From assembly GCF_002943565.1 (NCBI RefSeq), contig NZ_PJCH01000017.1, positions 186,001-250,000 of the forward strand: a stretch of 64,000 nt of DNA. The letters are read 5' to 3'. The notes beneath the pieces were generated by a model, which did not search any database, was not told the DNA's origin, and was given only the letters and a program-made list of their open reading frames with translations. Source of the DNA: Hyphococcus luteus. GTDB lineage: Bacteria > Pseudomonadota > Alphaproteobacteria > Caulobacterales > Parvularculaceae. Made by a program: the position numbers and the translations under genes. Shown here piece after piece: positions 52,665 through 60,996 of this stretch (positions within the stretch are counted from its first letter, which is position 1; each line of letters opens with the position of its first letter).

Positions 52665-53507
52665 ATGCTGCAATCGAAGATCGCCGTCGGCGCCGCCCTT
52701 GGCGGCGCGTTTCTTCTCGGCGCGCTTGCGGTCGCCTATTCCGCCGCCCAGCCGAAACAGGATGAAGCGCCGGCGGAAGACGCCATGTCTCACGCCCCGT
52801 CGAAAGTCACGACTTCATTCTCCGATTTGCAGGAAGAAGAGATCGGCAAGATCGTGCGCGCCTATCTGATGGAAAATCCGGAAGTCATCATCGAGGCGGT
52901 GAACAAATACAGCTACGAACAGCGCGCCGCCGCGGAAGAGCAGATGAAGGCGGCGGCGGCGGACAGCCTGCCGGCGCTGCTCGATCCGAAGACAAGCTAT
53001 GTCGCGGGCAAAAACCCCGACAAGGCGAAAGTCGCGGTCGTCGAATTGTATGATTATCACTGCACCTACTGCAAACGCGCCGCCGACATCGTGAGCGACA
53101 TGGTCAAGAAAGACGCGGATGTGAAAGTCGTCTTCCGCGAATTGCCGATCCTGCGCGAGGAATCCGAATATGCGGCGGAAATGGCGCTCGCCGCCCGCGA
53201 CCAGGGCAAGTTTCTCGATTTCCACTTTGCGCTGCTCGACGCCTCGGGCGTCCTGACCGAAAAGCGCGTCAACGACATCGCCCGCAAGCAGGGCCTCGAT
53301 GTCGAGAAAATGCAGGCCGCCATCGAAAAGAACGGCATTCCGAAAATGATCACCGACAATCATGTGATGGCTTCGGCGCTCGGCGTCGAAGGCACGCCGG
53401 CCTTTATCGTCGCCGCCGTTGACGGTTCTTATGTCGACGTGGTGCCGGGCTTCGACCGCGACACGCTGGAAGAGAAAATCAAGGAAGCGAAAAAGGCGGC
53501 GCGCTAG
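52665..53507 (+). CDS. DsbA-family thioredoxin-like protein (ScsC/Com1-like)
   Basis: 280 residues. Signal anchor (9-27), a helical N-terminal extension (50-105, EEEIGKIVRAYLMENPEVIIEAVNKY) as in ScsC and BdbD/Com1 proteins, then a thioredoxin fold with CTYC at 133-136, DVKVVFRELPIL and the cis-Pro loop VEGTPAFI. It handles disulfides in the periplasm. AAAGGAGAG precedes the ATG. It is convergent with ccmD, and a palindromic element lies between. Confidence 0.9.
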   Translation: MLQSKIAVGAALGGAFLLGALAVAYSAAQPKQDEAPAEDAMSHAPSKVTTSFSDLQEEEIGKIVRAYLMENPEVIIEAVNKYSYEQRAAAEEQMKAAAADSLPALLDPKTSYVAGKNPDKAKVAVVELYDYHCTYCKRAADIVSDMVKKDADVKVVFRELPILREESEYAAEMALAARDQGKFLDFHFALLDASGVLTEKRVNDIARKQGLDVEKMQAAIEKNGIPKMITDNHVMASALGVEGTPAFIVAAVDGSYVDVVPGFDRDTLEEKIKEAKKAAR

Positions 53508-53508
53508 A

Positions 53509-53607
53509 GCGTTTTGAAGGAAAAGTGGTTTACCGGTTTTCCGTCTCAAAACGCGCGCAAAAGAATCTAGAGCATCCTGTTAAATCAACTAATGTGCAGG
53601 ATGCTCT
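53509..53607. repeat. Double palindromic element between dsbA-like gene and ccmD
   Basis: Two hairpins stand in a row: GCGTTTTGA (53509-53517) with TCAAAACGC (53546-53554), enclosing GGAAAAGTGG...CCGGTTTTCC, and AGAGCATCCTG (53569-53579) with CAGGATGCTCT (53597-53607). The second includes the ccmD stop codon. It may act as a bidirectional terminator. Similar GAAAAGTGG...CCGGTTTTC elements are dispersed in alphaproteobacterial genomes. Confidence 0.65.
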
Positions 53608-53749
53608 AATCGCGTTCGCCGAGCCGCTCTTCTTCGCGCTTCGCCTTTTTGAATTCGCGCACGCGCCAGACGATCAGCACGGCGAGCGCGAAGAGCGACA
53701 CAGCATAGGCCGTGAGGACGTAAGGCGTCGTGTGGGCGCTGAAATCCAT
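53606..53749 (-). CDS. ccmD: Heme exporter subunit CcmD
   Basis: 47 residues, short for an open frame search but typical for CcmD: one helix (about 10-30, VLTAYAVSLFALAVLIVWRV) then a basic-acidic tail REFKKAKREEERLGERD. CcmD helps release holo-CcmE from CcmABC. The ATG shares one base with the ccmC stop (TAATG). Its stop codon lies in the palindromic element above. Confidence 0.88.
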   Translation of the reverse strand: MDFSAHTTPYVLTAYAVSLFALAVLIVWRVREFKKAKREEERLGERD

Positions 53750-54495
53750 TATGTCGCCTCCGCCGGCGCCGCCGGCCGGCTCGGCGCCCGCGCGCCGCGC
53801 GCCTCGATCCGGCGTCTGGCGAGGGCCGCGCGCATGCCGAGAAAGACGAGCCAGACAAAGAGCGCCGTATAAGCGATGATCATCGCGAAAAGCGGCGTCA
53901 GCATGCTCGGATGGATGGTCGGACCGCCGGCGCGGATGATGCTCGCCGTCTGGTGCAGCGAATTCCACCAGTCGACGGAAAACTTGATGATCGGAATGTT
54001 GATGAAGCCGATCAGCGCGAGAATGCGCGCGAACCGCGCCGCGCGCGCCGTTTCCGGGACCGCCTGCCAGACCGCCATATAACCGAAATAGATAAACAAG
54101 AGGAGCAGCATGGAGGTGAGCCGCGCATCCCACACCCACCATGCGCCCCAGGTCGGCTTGCCCCACACGGCGCCGGTAAAGAGCGCCAATGCGGTGAATA
54201 TGGTTCCCGGCGCGGCGGCGGCGCGCGCGGCGACATCGGCCAGCGAATGACGCCAGACAAAGGCGATGAGGCTCATCATCGCGATGAAGCTGTAAGACGC
54301 CATGGCCATCCAGGCGGCGGGCACATGCACATACATGATGCGCGCCGAATCGCCCTGCTGGTAATCGGCCGGCGAAAAGAAAAGACCGGCGACAAGACCG
54401 AAAGCGGCGCAAAGAACGAACACGCCGCAGGCGATCGGCCCGGCTATGCGCGCAAGCCCTTCGAATTTCGCTGGATTGGAAAACCGGCTCCACAT
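53749..54495 (-). CDS. ccmC: Heme exporter/handling protein CcmC
   Basis: 248 residues with six helices. The tryptophan-rich heme-handling signature is WGAWWVWDARLTSMLLLLFIYFGY, and heme-ligand His residues are in MYVHVPAAWMA and DWWNSLHQTASI. It delivers heme to CcmE in the inner membrane. The ATG at 54495 (MWSRFSN) is used; a GTG eight codons upstream is unlikely. Part of ccmA-ccmB-ccmC-ccmD on the minus strand. Confidence 0.93.
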   Translation of the reverse strand: MWSRFSNPAKFEGLARIAGPIACGVFVLCAAFGLVAGLFFSPADYQQGDSARIMYVHVPAAWMAMASYSFIAMMSLIAFVWRHSLADVAARAAAAPGTIFTALALFTGAVWGKPTWGAWWVWDARLTSMLLLLFIYFGYMAVWQAVPETARAARFARILALIGFINIPIIKFSVDWWNSLHQTASIIRAGGPTIHPSMLTPLFAMIIAYTALFVWLVFLGMRAALARRRIEARGARAPSRPAAPAEAT

Positions 54496-54526
54496 GGTTG
54501 CGTTTCGTTCCCTTGTCACGGCTCGC

Positions 54527-55195
54527 TTATTCGAGGCTAACGCGCAGCGCCGCGATGGCGAAAGCGGGCGTCACGGCCGCCATAAACAGGCTAAGGGCCG
54601 CCAAAATCAAGGCCTCGGGCGAAGCGAGAACGCCGCCCAGAAGAAACGCCTTCGCGGCCATGACGCCGAAAACGAGCACCGGCGCGGCGAAGGGCGCGGC
54701 GATGACCATGGCCAGAAGCCCGCCGGCCCTCAGTCCCGCGCTCAAGGCGGCGGTGAGGATCGCGATGAAGACCAGCGCCGGCGCGCCGAGTAGAAGCAGG
54801 ACAGCGAGCCCGATCCCCTGCCCGAAGGCGACGCCGAGCATGGTCAGGAAAAACGGCGCCGCGACAATCATGGGCGCGGCGGCGGTCAGCGCCAGCAGCC
54901 CCGCCTTGGCGCACCAATACGGCAGGAGGCTTTTTTGCTCCGCCGCGAAGACGCGCAAGGAGCCGTCCGAAAGATCGCTTTCGAAAAGATCCGCCGCCGC
55001 AAACTGGATCGCCAGCGCCGCCGCGAGCCAGATCGCCGCCGGCGCCGCCGCGGCGAGCGCTGTCAGGGACGGACCGAAGGCGATGCCCGCCAGCGCGGTA
55101 AAGACCGCGAAGAAGAAGAGCGCGTAAAACCAGCCCCCGCCGGAGCGGAAGGCAAGCGCGAGATCGCGCGTTAAGATGGCGGCGCCCAGTTTCAT
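54527..55195 (-). CDS. ccmB: ABC transporter permease CcmB
   Basis: 222 residues, six helices: AILTRDLALAFRSGGGWFYALFFFAVF at the start, FESDLSDGSLRVFAAEQKSLLPYWCAKAGLL in the middle. Member of the cytochrome c biogenesis CcmAB transporter, which uses ATP to release holo-CcmE. The start overlaps the ccmA stop (ATGA), and the stop lies 31 bp before ccmC. Confidence 0.9.
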   Translation of the reverse strand: MKLGAAILTRDLALAFRSGGGWFYALFFFAVFTALAGIAFGPSLTALAAAAPAAIWLAAALAIQFAAADLFESDLSDGSLRVFAAEQKSLLPYWCAKAGLLALTAAAPMIVAAPFFLTMLGVAFGQGIGLAVLLLLGAPALVFIAILTAALSAGLRAGGLLAMVIAAPFAAPVLVFGVMAAKAFLLGGVLASPEALILAALSLFMAAVTPAFAIAALRVSLE

Positions 55196-55809
55196 CGCGC
55201 CAGCTCCAGGCGCTTGAAGCCGTTCCCGAGATCGTCATGGGTCGCGACAATGGCGACGCCGCCGCGCGCCAGGTGATCGGCGATCAGCTTGCGGATGATT
55301 TTGACGCCGTCGCGGTCGATGGCGGCGGCGGGTTCGTCGAGGAGCCAGACCTCGCGTTGCGCCAGAAAAGCCCGCGCAAGGTCCACCCGGCGGCGCTGGC
55401 CCGCCGACAGGGACCGCGCGCGCAAATGGCGGAAGGCCATAGCGTCGACGGCCTCGAGCGCCGCCCGCACATCTCCGCCGCCATAAGTCTTCGCCCAGAA
55501 GTCCAGATTCTCTTTGGCCGTCAGGGCCGGTTTGACGCTGGCGTCATGACCCAGAAAGAAGACGCTCCCCTCCGGCGGCCGGTCCGTCTCGGCCCCACCC
55601 TCACGCCAGCGCAAAGCCCCCTCCGCCGGGCGGATAAGCCCGGCGAACATGGAAAGAAGGCTAGACTTGCCCGCCCCGTTGGGCCCGAAAAGCTGCAGCC
55701 CCTCGCCCGGCTTCAGGGCGAAGCTCACCCCGCGCACAATCGCCGCCCCGGCGCGGTCGCACCCGGCGTTCTCGGCGGAAAGGCTGATGTCGCGCCGGTA
55801 TCGGTCCAT
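55192..55809 (-). CDS. ccmA: Heme ABC exporter ATP-binding protein CcmA
   Basis: 205 residues. Walker A GPNGAGKSS at 42-50, ABC signature LSAGQRRRVDLAR, Walker B WLLDEPAAAID, switch His in IVATHDD. It powers the CcmABCD complex in cytochrome c maturation. The gene is first in the minus-strand unit and divergent from ccmE with 123 bp between. Confidence 0.94.
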   Translation of the reverse strand: MDRYRRDISLSAENAGCDRAGAAIVRGVSFALKPGEGLQLFGPNGAGKSSLLSMFAGLIRPAEGALRWREGGAETDRPPEGSVFFLGHDASVKPALTAKENLDFWAKTYGGGDVRAALEAVDAMAFRHLRARSLSAGQRRRVDLARAFLAQREVWLLDEPAAAIDRDGVKIIRKLIADHLARGGVAIVATHDDLGNGFKRLELAR

Positions 55810-55932
55810 GGGCTCAAGGGTTTAGGGCAATTCGCCCGCGCTGGACAGGCGCGGGCGCCCCTCAAACGCCGCGACAATGAGCGCCTTGCGATAGCGTTTG
55901 GCGCCGGGCCCGGGACGCCTTAAATAGGGCCC

Positions 55933-56382
55933 ATGAAACCGATCCACCGGAACCGGCGGTTAGGCCTTGTGGTCGGCGGGGGCGTCCTCCTCGCCGCCGC
56001 GGCGGGGCTCGTCTTTACCGCCCTCAAGCGCAATATCTCTTACTTTTATACGCCAAGCGAGGCGCAGGAAGCGGGCGTCGCGCCCGACACGCGCATCCGC
56101 CTTGGCGGGCTCGTGGAGACGGGCAGCGTCGAACATGGGGACGGGCTTGCGATCTCCTTCCGCGTGACGGACGGGACCGCGACCATGCCGGTCACCTATG
56201 CCGGGATCGTGCCGGACCTCTTCCGCGAGGGCCAGGGCGTCATCGCGCAAGGCGCGTTCAACGCCGAGGGCGTTTTCGTCGCGCAGACGATCCTCGCCAA
56301 GCACGATGAGAATTACATCCCGAAAGAGCTTCAGGGCATCAGCCACGAATTGCCGGCTGAAAACGCGCCGCTGACGAATTAA
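55933..56382 (+). CDS. ccmE: Heme chaperone CcmE
   Basis: 149 residues: an N-terminal anchor (10-30), an OB-fold body (RLGGLVETGSVEHGDGLAISFRVTDG) and the heme-attaching motif KHDENYIP with H124 and Y128. CcmE binds heme covalently in the periplasm and hands it to CcmF. ccmF, ccmG and ccmH are not next to it in this window. Confidence 0.94.
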   Translation: MKPIHRNRRLGLVVGGGVLLAAAAGLVFTALKRNISYFYTPSEAQEAGVAPDTRIRLGGLVETGSVEHGDGLAISFRVTDGTATMPVTYAGIVPDLFREGQGVIAQGAFNAEGVFVAQTILAKHDENYIPKELQGISHELPAENAPLTN

Positions 56383-56411
56383 CTTTTCCGGGCGATGTCT
56401 TTTCACCGATC

Positions 56412-56617
56412 ATCCCGGCGAAAGCCGGGATCCAGATCGGTTTCCGTTTGGGCGCCAAGCTTCTCCATCATCGATTCCCCACGGCTTGACCGTGGGGTCA
56501 CCCTTCAAAAGGTCTGAGATGCTGGACGCCACGCTTAAAGCGTGGCGAGGCGCAATTGGTGAATTAAGACATTCTATTGAAAGTCTCCTACGCTGGATCC
56601 CGGCTTACGCCGGGATT
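56412..56617. repeat. Cluster of four hairpins (ATCCCGGC-type repeat) downstream of ccmE
   Basis: Four perfect stems in 206 bp: ATCCCGGC-GAAA-GCCGGGAT (56412-56431), CCCCACGG...CCGTGGGG (56477-56497), CGCCACGCTT...AGCGTGGCG (56527-56547) and ATCCCGGC-TTAC-GCCGGGAT (56598-56617). The first and last are the ends of a palindromic repeat family. No gene is supported from 56383 to 56674. Confidence 0.7.
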
Positions 56618-56674
56618 AGCGGAGTGAAAGTTTCGTAAAATCGATATTTCGAAGAATGAGCCCCCAACCCCATT

Positions 56675-57310
56675 TTACCCTTTCGTCCCGTAAATCCGGT
56701 CGCCGGCGTCGCCGAGGCCCGGCATAATATAGCCGACATCGTTGAGCTGGCGGTCGAGCGCTGCGGTGATGATCGGCACGTCGGGATGCGCCGCCGAGAA
56801 TTTTTCGACCCCTTCCGGCGCGGCGACGAGGCACAAAAATTTCATGGCTTTCGCACCCGCTTTCTTCAGTTCATTGGCGGCGTCGATGGCGGTGTTCCCC
56901 GTCGCCAGCATGGGATCGACAAGCACCACAAGCCGCTCGCCGAGCTTGTCCGGCGTCTTGAAATAATAACGGTGCGCCTCAAGCGTTTCATGATCGCGGT
57001 AAATGCCCACATGGCCGACGCGCGCCGACGGGATGAGATCGAGCAATCCATCAAGCAGCCCGTTCCCGGCGCGCAGGATCGAGACGAAACACAGTTTCTT
57101 GCCCTCGAGATAGGGCGCCGTCATTTTTTCAATCGGCGTTTCGATCTCCACCTCTTTCAGCTTTAAATCCTGCGTCACCTCACAGCCGAGCACGAAGGCG
57201 ACCTCGCGAATGACCTGGCGGAACTGCGCCGTCGAGGTGGTCTTGTCTCTGAGGATCGTGAGCTTGTGCTGGATCAGCGGATGATCGACGATGGTGAGAT
57301 TGTCAGACAT
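56675..57310 (-). CDS. upp: Uracil phosphoribosyltransferase
   Basis: 211 residues, normal length. The PRPP loop [11 protein letters not shown] is present, with [24 protein letters not shown] and the uracil pocket ending [22 protein letters not shown]. It makes UMP from uracil and PRPP in pyrimidine salvage. It is divergent from a cytosine deaminase gene, 81 bp away, which would supply uracil. Confidence 0.95.
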   Translation of the reverse strand: MSDNLTIVDHPLIQHKLTILRDKTTSTAQFRQVIREVAFVLGCEVTQDLKLKEVEIETPIEKMTAPYLEGKKLCFVSILRAGNGLLDGLLDLIPSARVGHVGIYRDHETLEAHRYYFKTPDKLGERLVVLVDPMLATGNTAIDAANELKKAGAKAMKFLCLVAAPEGVEKFSAAHPDVPIITAALDRQLNDVGYIMPGLGDAGDRIYGTKG

Positions 57311-57391
57311 GGCTTTAAGCGCCCTTGATTGTCATAATCGCCTGGCGCCTTTATCGATCATGGGGCGGAGCTTGTCCATCGGGAGGGCCAG

Positions 57392-57838
57392 ATGCTGGAA
57401 GACTGGGATCAGGAGTTCATTGAGCGCGCCTACGCCCAAGCCAAAAAGAGCTATGACGAGGGCGGGCTTCCCATCGGCTCGGTGCTGGCGCGCGGGAGCG
57501 AGCTGATCGCCGAAGGCCATAATCAGCGCGTGCAAAAAGGCGATCCTATCGCCCATGGCGAGATGGACTGCTTGCGCAAAGCCGGCCGCCAGAAAAGCTA
57601 TCGCGAGTTGACGCTCTATACCTCGCTCTCGCCCTGCATGATGTGCTCAGGAACCATCGTGCAGTTCAAGATCCCGCGCGTCGTCATCAACGACACGGAA
57701 AATTTCGGCGGCAATGAAGAGTTCCTCAAGTCACGCGGCGTCGAGGTGATCGACGCCGCGCACCCCGCCTCGCTCGAGCTGATGGCGCGCTTCATCCGTG
57801 AAAAACCGGACTTGTGGAACGAGGATATTATGGAGTGA
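57392..57838 (+). CDS. Cytosine deaminase of the fungal (FCY1) type
   Basis: 148 residues, a CDA-fold enzyme. Zinc ligands: H55 in AHGEMDC with catalytic E57, and C82/C85 in SLSPCMMC. The protein follows yeast cytosine deaminase along its length: GGLPIGSVLARG, GHNQRVQKGDPIAHGE, TLYTSLSPCMMCSGTI, KIPRVVI, and the final WNEDIME next to yeast WFEDIGE. This is unlike the amidohydrolase CodA of Escherichia coli. Neighbouring upp fits cytosine to uracil to UMP salvage. A guanine or other deaminase is less likely. Confidence 0.82.
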   Translation: MLEDWDQEFIERAYAQAKKSYDEGGLPIGSVLARGSELIAEGHNQRVQKGDPIAHGEMDCLRKAGRQKSYRELTLYTSLSPCMMCSGTIVQFKIPRVVINDTENFGGNEEFLKSRGVEVIDAAHPASLELMARFIREKPDLWNEDIME

Positions 57839-57851
57839 GAGACACTCTCTC

Positions 57852-57941
57852 CCCGCTCATTCCCGCGCAAGCGGGAATCCAGAAAAGCAACTGATCAGAT
57901 AACTGACTGGAATGGATCCCCGCTTGCGCGGGGATGAGCGG
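57852..57941. repeat. Palindromic repeat, CCGCTCATTCCCGC family, extragenic copy
   Basis: CCGCTCATTCCCGC-GCAA-GCGGGAATCCAG at the left and TGGATCCCCGC-TTGC-GCGGGGATGAGCGG at the right. Same design as the element inside hpnG. It fills the convergent gap between the deaminase and leuB genes. Confidence 0.85.
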
Positions 57942-57947
57942 AGAATC

Positions 57948-58988
57948 TTATATCAACTCAACAACCGCATCGGTGAACGACGCCGTATCGTCCTCGCCGC
58001 CGATGTCGCCGGTGCCGCGCCCCGAGGCGAGCGCCTTTGAAACCGCCGCTTCGATATTGTCGGCGGCGGCGCTTTCTCCCAGCGAATAGCGCAGCAACAT
58101 GGCTGCGCTCATGATCGCGCCGGCGGGGTTCGCCTTGCCCTGCCCGGCAATGTCCGGCGCGGAGCCGTGGATCGGCTCGTAAAGCCCGCGCGGCCCCTCG
58201 CCCAATGACGCCGAAGGCGCAAGGCCGATGGAGCCCGACAGGACGCTCGCCTCGTCGCTCAAAATGTCGCCGAAAAGGTTCTCGGTGAGGATGACGTCAA
58301 ACTCCGCCGGCGCCTGGATGAGCTTCATGGCCATGGCGTCGACAAGGACATGCGTTAATTCAACGTCTTTGTATTCCGCTTCATGAAGCTCTTTGACGGC
58401 GCTGCGCCATAGCCGGCTCGTCGCCAGCACATTGGCCTTGTCCACCGACGCGACGCGTCCGCCGCGCTTTTTCGCCGCTTCGAAGGCGATGCGCGCGACC
58501 CGCGTCACCTCGTCTTTCGTGTAAAGGCATTGATCCGTCGCGAGATCGTAGCCTTCAGTGCGTTCGCCGAAATAAAGCCCGCCGGTCAGTTCGCGCACGA
58601 TCAGGAGATCGACGCCTTTCGCGCGTTCCTCGCGCAGGGGCGAGAGCTGCTCCATGCCGGGCGCCACGGAAACGGGCCGCAGATTGGCGAAAACGCCGAG
58701 CGCTTTTCGCATTTCGAGAAGTCCCGCCTCGGGCCGTTTTTTCGCGCCGTCCCATTTCGGCCCGCCAATGGCGCCGAGGAAAATCGCATCCGCCGACAGA
58801 CACGCCTCTTTGGTTTCCGCCGGGAACGGATCGCCCATGGCGTCGATGGCGGCGCCGCCGAAGAAACAGTCCGCATATTCAAGCGACAGTTCGTGTTTCT
58901 TCGCCGCAGCGTCGAGCACCTTTTTCGCCGCGTTTGCGACTTCGGGACCGACGCCGTCGCCAGGCAGGAATGCGATTTTCGAAGCCAT
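57948..58988 (-). CDS. leuB: 3-isopropylmalate dehydrogenase
   Basis: 346 residues. Starts MASKIAFLPGDGVGPEV; LLIVRELTGGLYFGE, then VDKANVLATSRLW, DAMAMKLIQAPAEFDVILTENLFGDILSDEAS and YEPIHGSAPDIAGQGKANPAGAIMSAAMLLRY are the family landmarks for substrate, metal and NAD. It makes 2-oxoisocaproate precursor in leucine synthesis. The ATG overlaps the leuD stop by one base (TAATG). It is the last gene of the operon. Confidence 0.96.
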   Translation of the reverse strand: MASKIAFLPGDGVGPEVANAAKKVLDAAAKKHELSLEYADCFFGGAAIDAMGDPFPAETKEACLSADAIFLGAIGGPKWDGAKKRPEAGLLEMRKALGVFANLRPVSVAPGMEQLSPLREERAKGVDLLIVRELTGGLYFGERTEGYDLATDQCLYTKDEVTRVARIAFEAAKKRGGRVASVDKANVLATSRLWRSAVKELHEAEYKDVELTHVLVDAMAMKLIQAPAEFDVILTENLFGDILSDEASVLSGSIGLAPSASLGEGPRGLYEPIHGSAPDIAGQGKANPAGAIMSAAMLLRYSLGESAAADNIEAAVSKALASGRGTGDIGGEDDTASFTDAVVELI

Positions 58989-59566
58989 TATCTTTGTCTT
59001 TCGTAGTCTTCGATGGCAGGCATCTGATTGATGAGGTGGCCAAGGGGGTCGACGCCGTCGAGGAGACACCGACGCGCGAAAGCTTCAATCGGGAAGCTTC
59101 CCTTTTCGCCGTCGCCGAACGTGACTTCGCACGTCTCGAGATCGATGGTGACTTGCGCGCCCGGCGAAGCGAGCAGTTTCTTGTGAGTTTCTTCGTCGAC
59201 TTCGACGGGCAGGAGCCCGTTCTTCTGGGCGTTGCTTTTGAAAATATCGGCGATGTCGGAGCTGATCACCGCGCGAAAGCCGAAATCGGCCAGCGCCCAG
59301 GGCGCATGCTCGCGCGACGAGCCGCAGCCGAAATTCGATCCGGCGACGAGAATTTTATGGGTCTCGGGGTCGACGCCGTTGAAGACGGAGGAATTTTTCG
59401 GTCGGCCGTCTTCGTCGTAACGCCAATCGTAAAAGGCCGAGGCGCCAAGTCCGTCCTTCACCGTGGTCGTCAGGAACCGCGCCGGAATGATCTGGTCGGT
59501 GTCGATATTCTCCTGGCTCAGAACAACCGTGCGCGAGGTCAACGTCTTGATCGGATCGAATGACAT
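58988..59566 (-). CDS. leuD: 3-isopropylmalate dehydratase small subunit
   Basis: 192 residues. Motifs include SQENIDTDQIIPARFL and LVAGSNFGCGSSREHAPWAL, which binds substrate. It works with LeuC to isomerise 2-isopropylmalate. Its ATG overlaps the leuC stop by one base (TAATG), and its stop overlaps the leuB ATG. Confidence 0.96.
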   Translation of the reverse strand: MSFDPIKTLTSRTVVLSQENIDTDQIIPARFLTTTVKDGLGASAFYDWRYDEDGRPKNSSVFNGVDPETHKILVAGSNFGCGSSREHAPWALADFGFRAVISSDIADIFKSNAQKNGLLPVEVDEETHKKLLASPGAQVTIDLETCEVTFGDGEKGSFPIEAFARRCLLDGVDPLGHLINQMPAIEDYERQR

Positions 59567-60996
59567 TACGCGCTCTCCTTCGCAAAGAGATAGGGCCGCG
59601 GATCGGCGATATGGCCTTCAATGGCAGAGGCCGCCGCCGTGGCGGGGCTTGCGAGCACGGTGCGAACGCCCTTGCCCTGGCGGCCTATAAAGTTGCGGTT
59701 CGAAGTCGAGACCACAAGTTCGCCCGGTTTTCCTGAATCGCCGTTCATGGCGATGCACATGGAGCAGCCCGGCTCGCGCCATTCGGCGCCGGCGGCCAGG
59801 AACACTTCGTGGAGCTTCTCCGCCTCCGCCGCGTGCTTCACCGCTTCCGATCCCGGCACGATGAGCGCGACGACGCCTTCTTTCACCTTGCGCCCGCGCA
59901 TCACCGCCGCCGCCTCGCGCAAATCGGAAAGCCGCGAATTGGTGCAGCTGCCGATAAAAACGCGGTCGACCGCAACGTCATGAAACGGTTTTCCCGCATT
60001 GAACTTCATATAATCGGCGGCGTGTTTTTCCGCCTCCGAATGGGGCTCCGGCGCGAGCGCGTCCACCGGCGCGGCGGCGTCCGGCGACACGCCATAAGTG
60101 ATCATGGGGCGGATTTTGGTCGCGTCCACATGCACTTCCTTGTCGAAATGGGCGCCGATCTCGCTTCTGAGATCCGTCCAGTCGGCAAGCGCTTCGTTCC
60201 ACGCCAACCCCTTCGGCACATAGTCGCGGCCATGGAGCCATTCGAAAGTGGTTTCGTCCGGCGCGATCATGCCGAAACGCGCGCCCGCCTCGATCGACAT
60301 GTTGCACAGCGTCATGCGCGCTTCCATGGAAAGGGCGCGCACGGCCTCGCCTGCAAATTCGATGGCGTAGCCCTGCCCGCCGTCTGCGCCGATCTGCGCA
60401 ATCATGGCGAGGGCCATGTCTTTGGCGCCGACGCCTTCCGGCAAAAGCCCGTCAAAGACGACGCGCATGGATTTGGGCTTCCTTTGAAGCACGCATTGCG
60501 TCGCCAGCACATGGCCCACTTCCGTGGTGCCGATGCCGAAGGCGAGCGCGCCGAAGGCGCCGTGGGTCGAGGTGTGGCTGTCGCCGCAGACGATGGTTTT
60601 GCCCGGCTGGGTCAGGCCCAACTCCGGCCCGATCACATGCACGATGCCGCGGCGCGGATCGCCCATATTGAGAAGCTCGATTCCGTGCTCTGCGCAGTTT
60701 TCAATAAGCCTTTCCACCTGGCTTTTCGCTTCCGGCGTCGCGTAAGGCAGCTCGCCCCGGTCATTCGCCGGCAGGGTCGGCGTCGAATGATCGAGCGTGC
60801 CGAAAGTCTTGTCGGGACGGCGCACTTTCACCCCGCGCCCTTCAAGCACCGAAAAGGCCTGAGGCGACGTCACCTCATGAATAAGATGCAGGTCGATATA
60901 CAACACCGCCGGCGCCTCGGCCGTCTCTTCGACGACCACATGACGCTCCCACAATTTGTCGAACAGGGACTTTGGACTGGAACCCTCAATACTCAT
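59566..60996 (-). CDS. leuC: 3-isopropylmalate dehydratase large subunit
   Basis: 476 residues. Aconitase-type: VCGDSHTSTHGAFGALAFGIGT, the iron-sulfur cysteines in IGSCTNSRL and EPGCSMCIAMN, and STSNRNFIGRQGKG. It forms the LeuCD isomerase with a [4Fe-4S] cluster. Its ATG overlaps the leuA stop (ATGA), indicating tight coupling. Confidence 0.97.
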   Translation of the reverse strand: MSIEGSSPKSLFDKLWERHVVVEETAEAPAVLYIDLHLIHEVTSPQAFSVLEGRGVKVRRPDKTFGTLDHSTPTLPANDRGELPYATPEAKSQVERLIENCAEHGIELLNMGDPRRGIVHVIGPELGLTQPGKTIVCGDSHTSTHGAFGALAFGIGTTEVGHVLATQCVLQRKPKSMRVVFDGLLPEGVGAKDMALAMIAQIGADGGQGYAIEFAGEAVRALSMEARMTLCNMSIEAGARFGMIAPDETTFEWLHGRDYVPKGLAWNEALADWTDLRSEIGAHFDKEVHVDATKIRPMITYGVSPDAAAPVDALAPEPHSEAEKHAADYMKFNAGKPFHDVAVDRVFIGSCTNSRLSDLREAAAVMRGRKVKEGVVALIVPGSEAVKHAAEAEKLHEVFLAAGAEWREPGCSMCIAMNGDSGKPGELVVSTSNRNFIGRQGKGVRTVLASPATAAASAIEGHIADPRPYLFAKESA

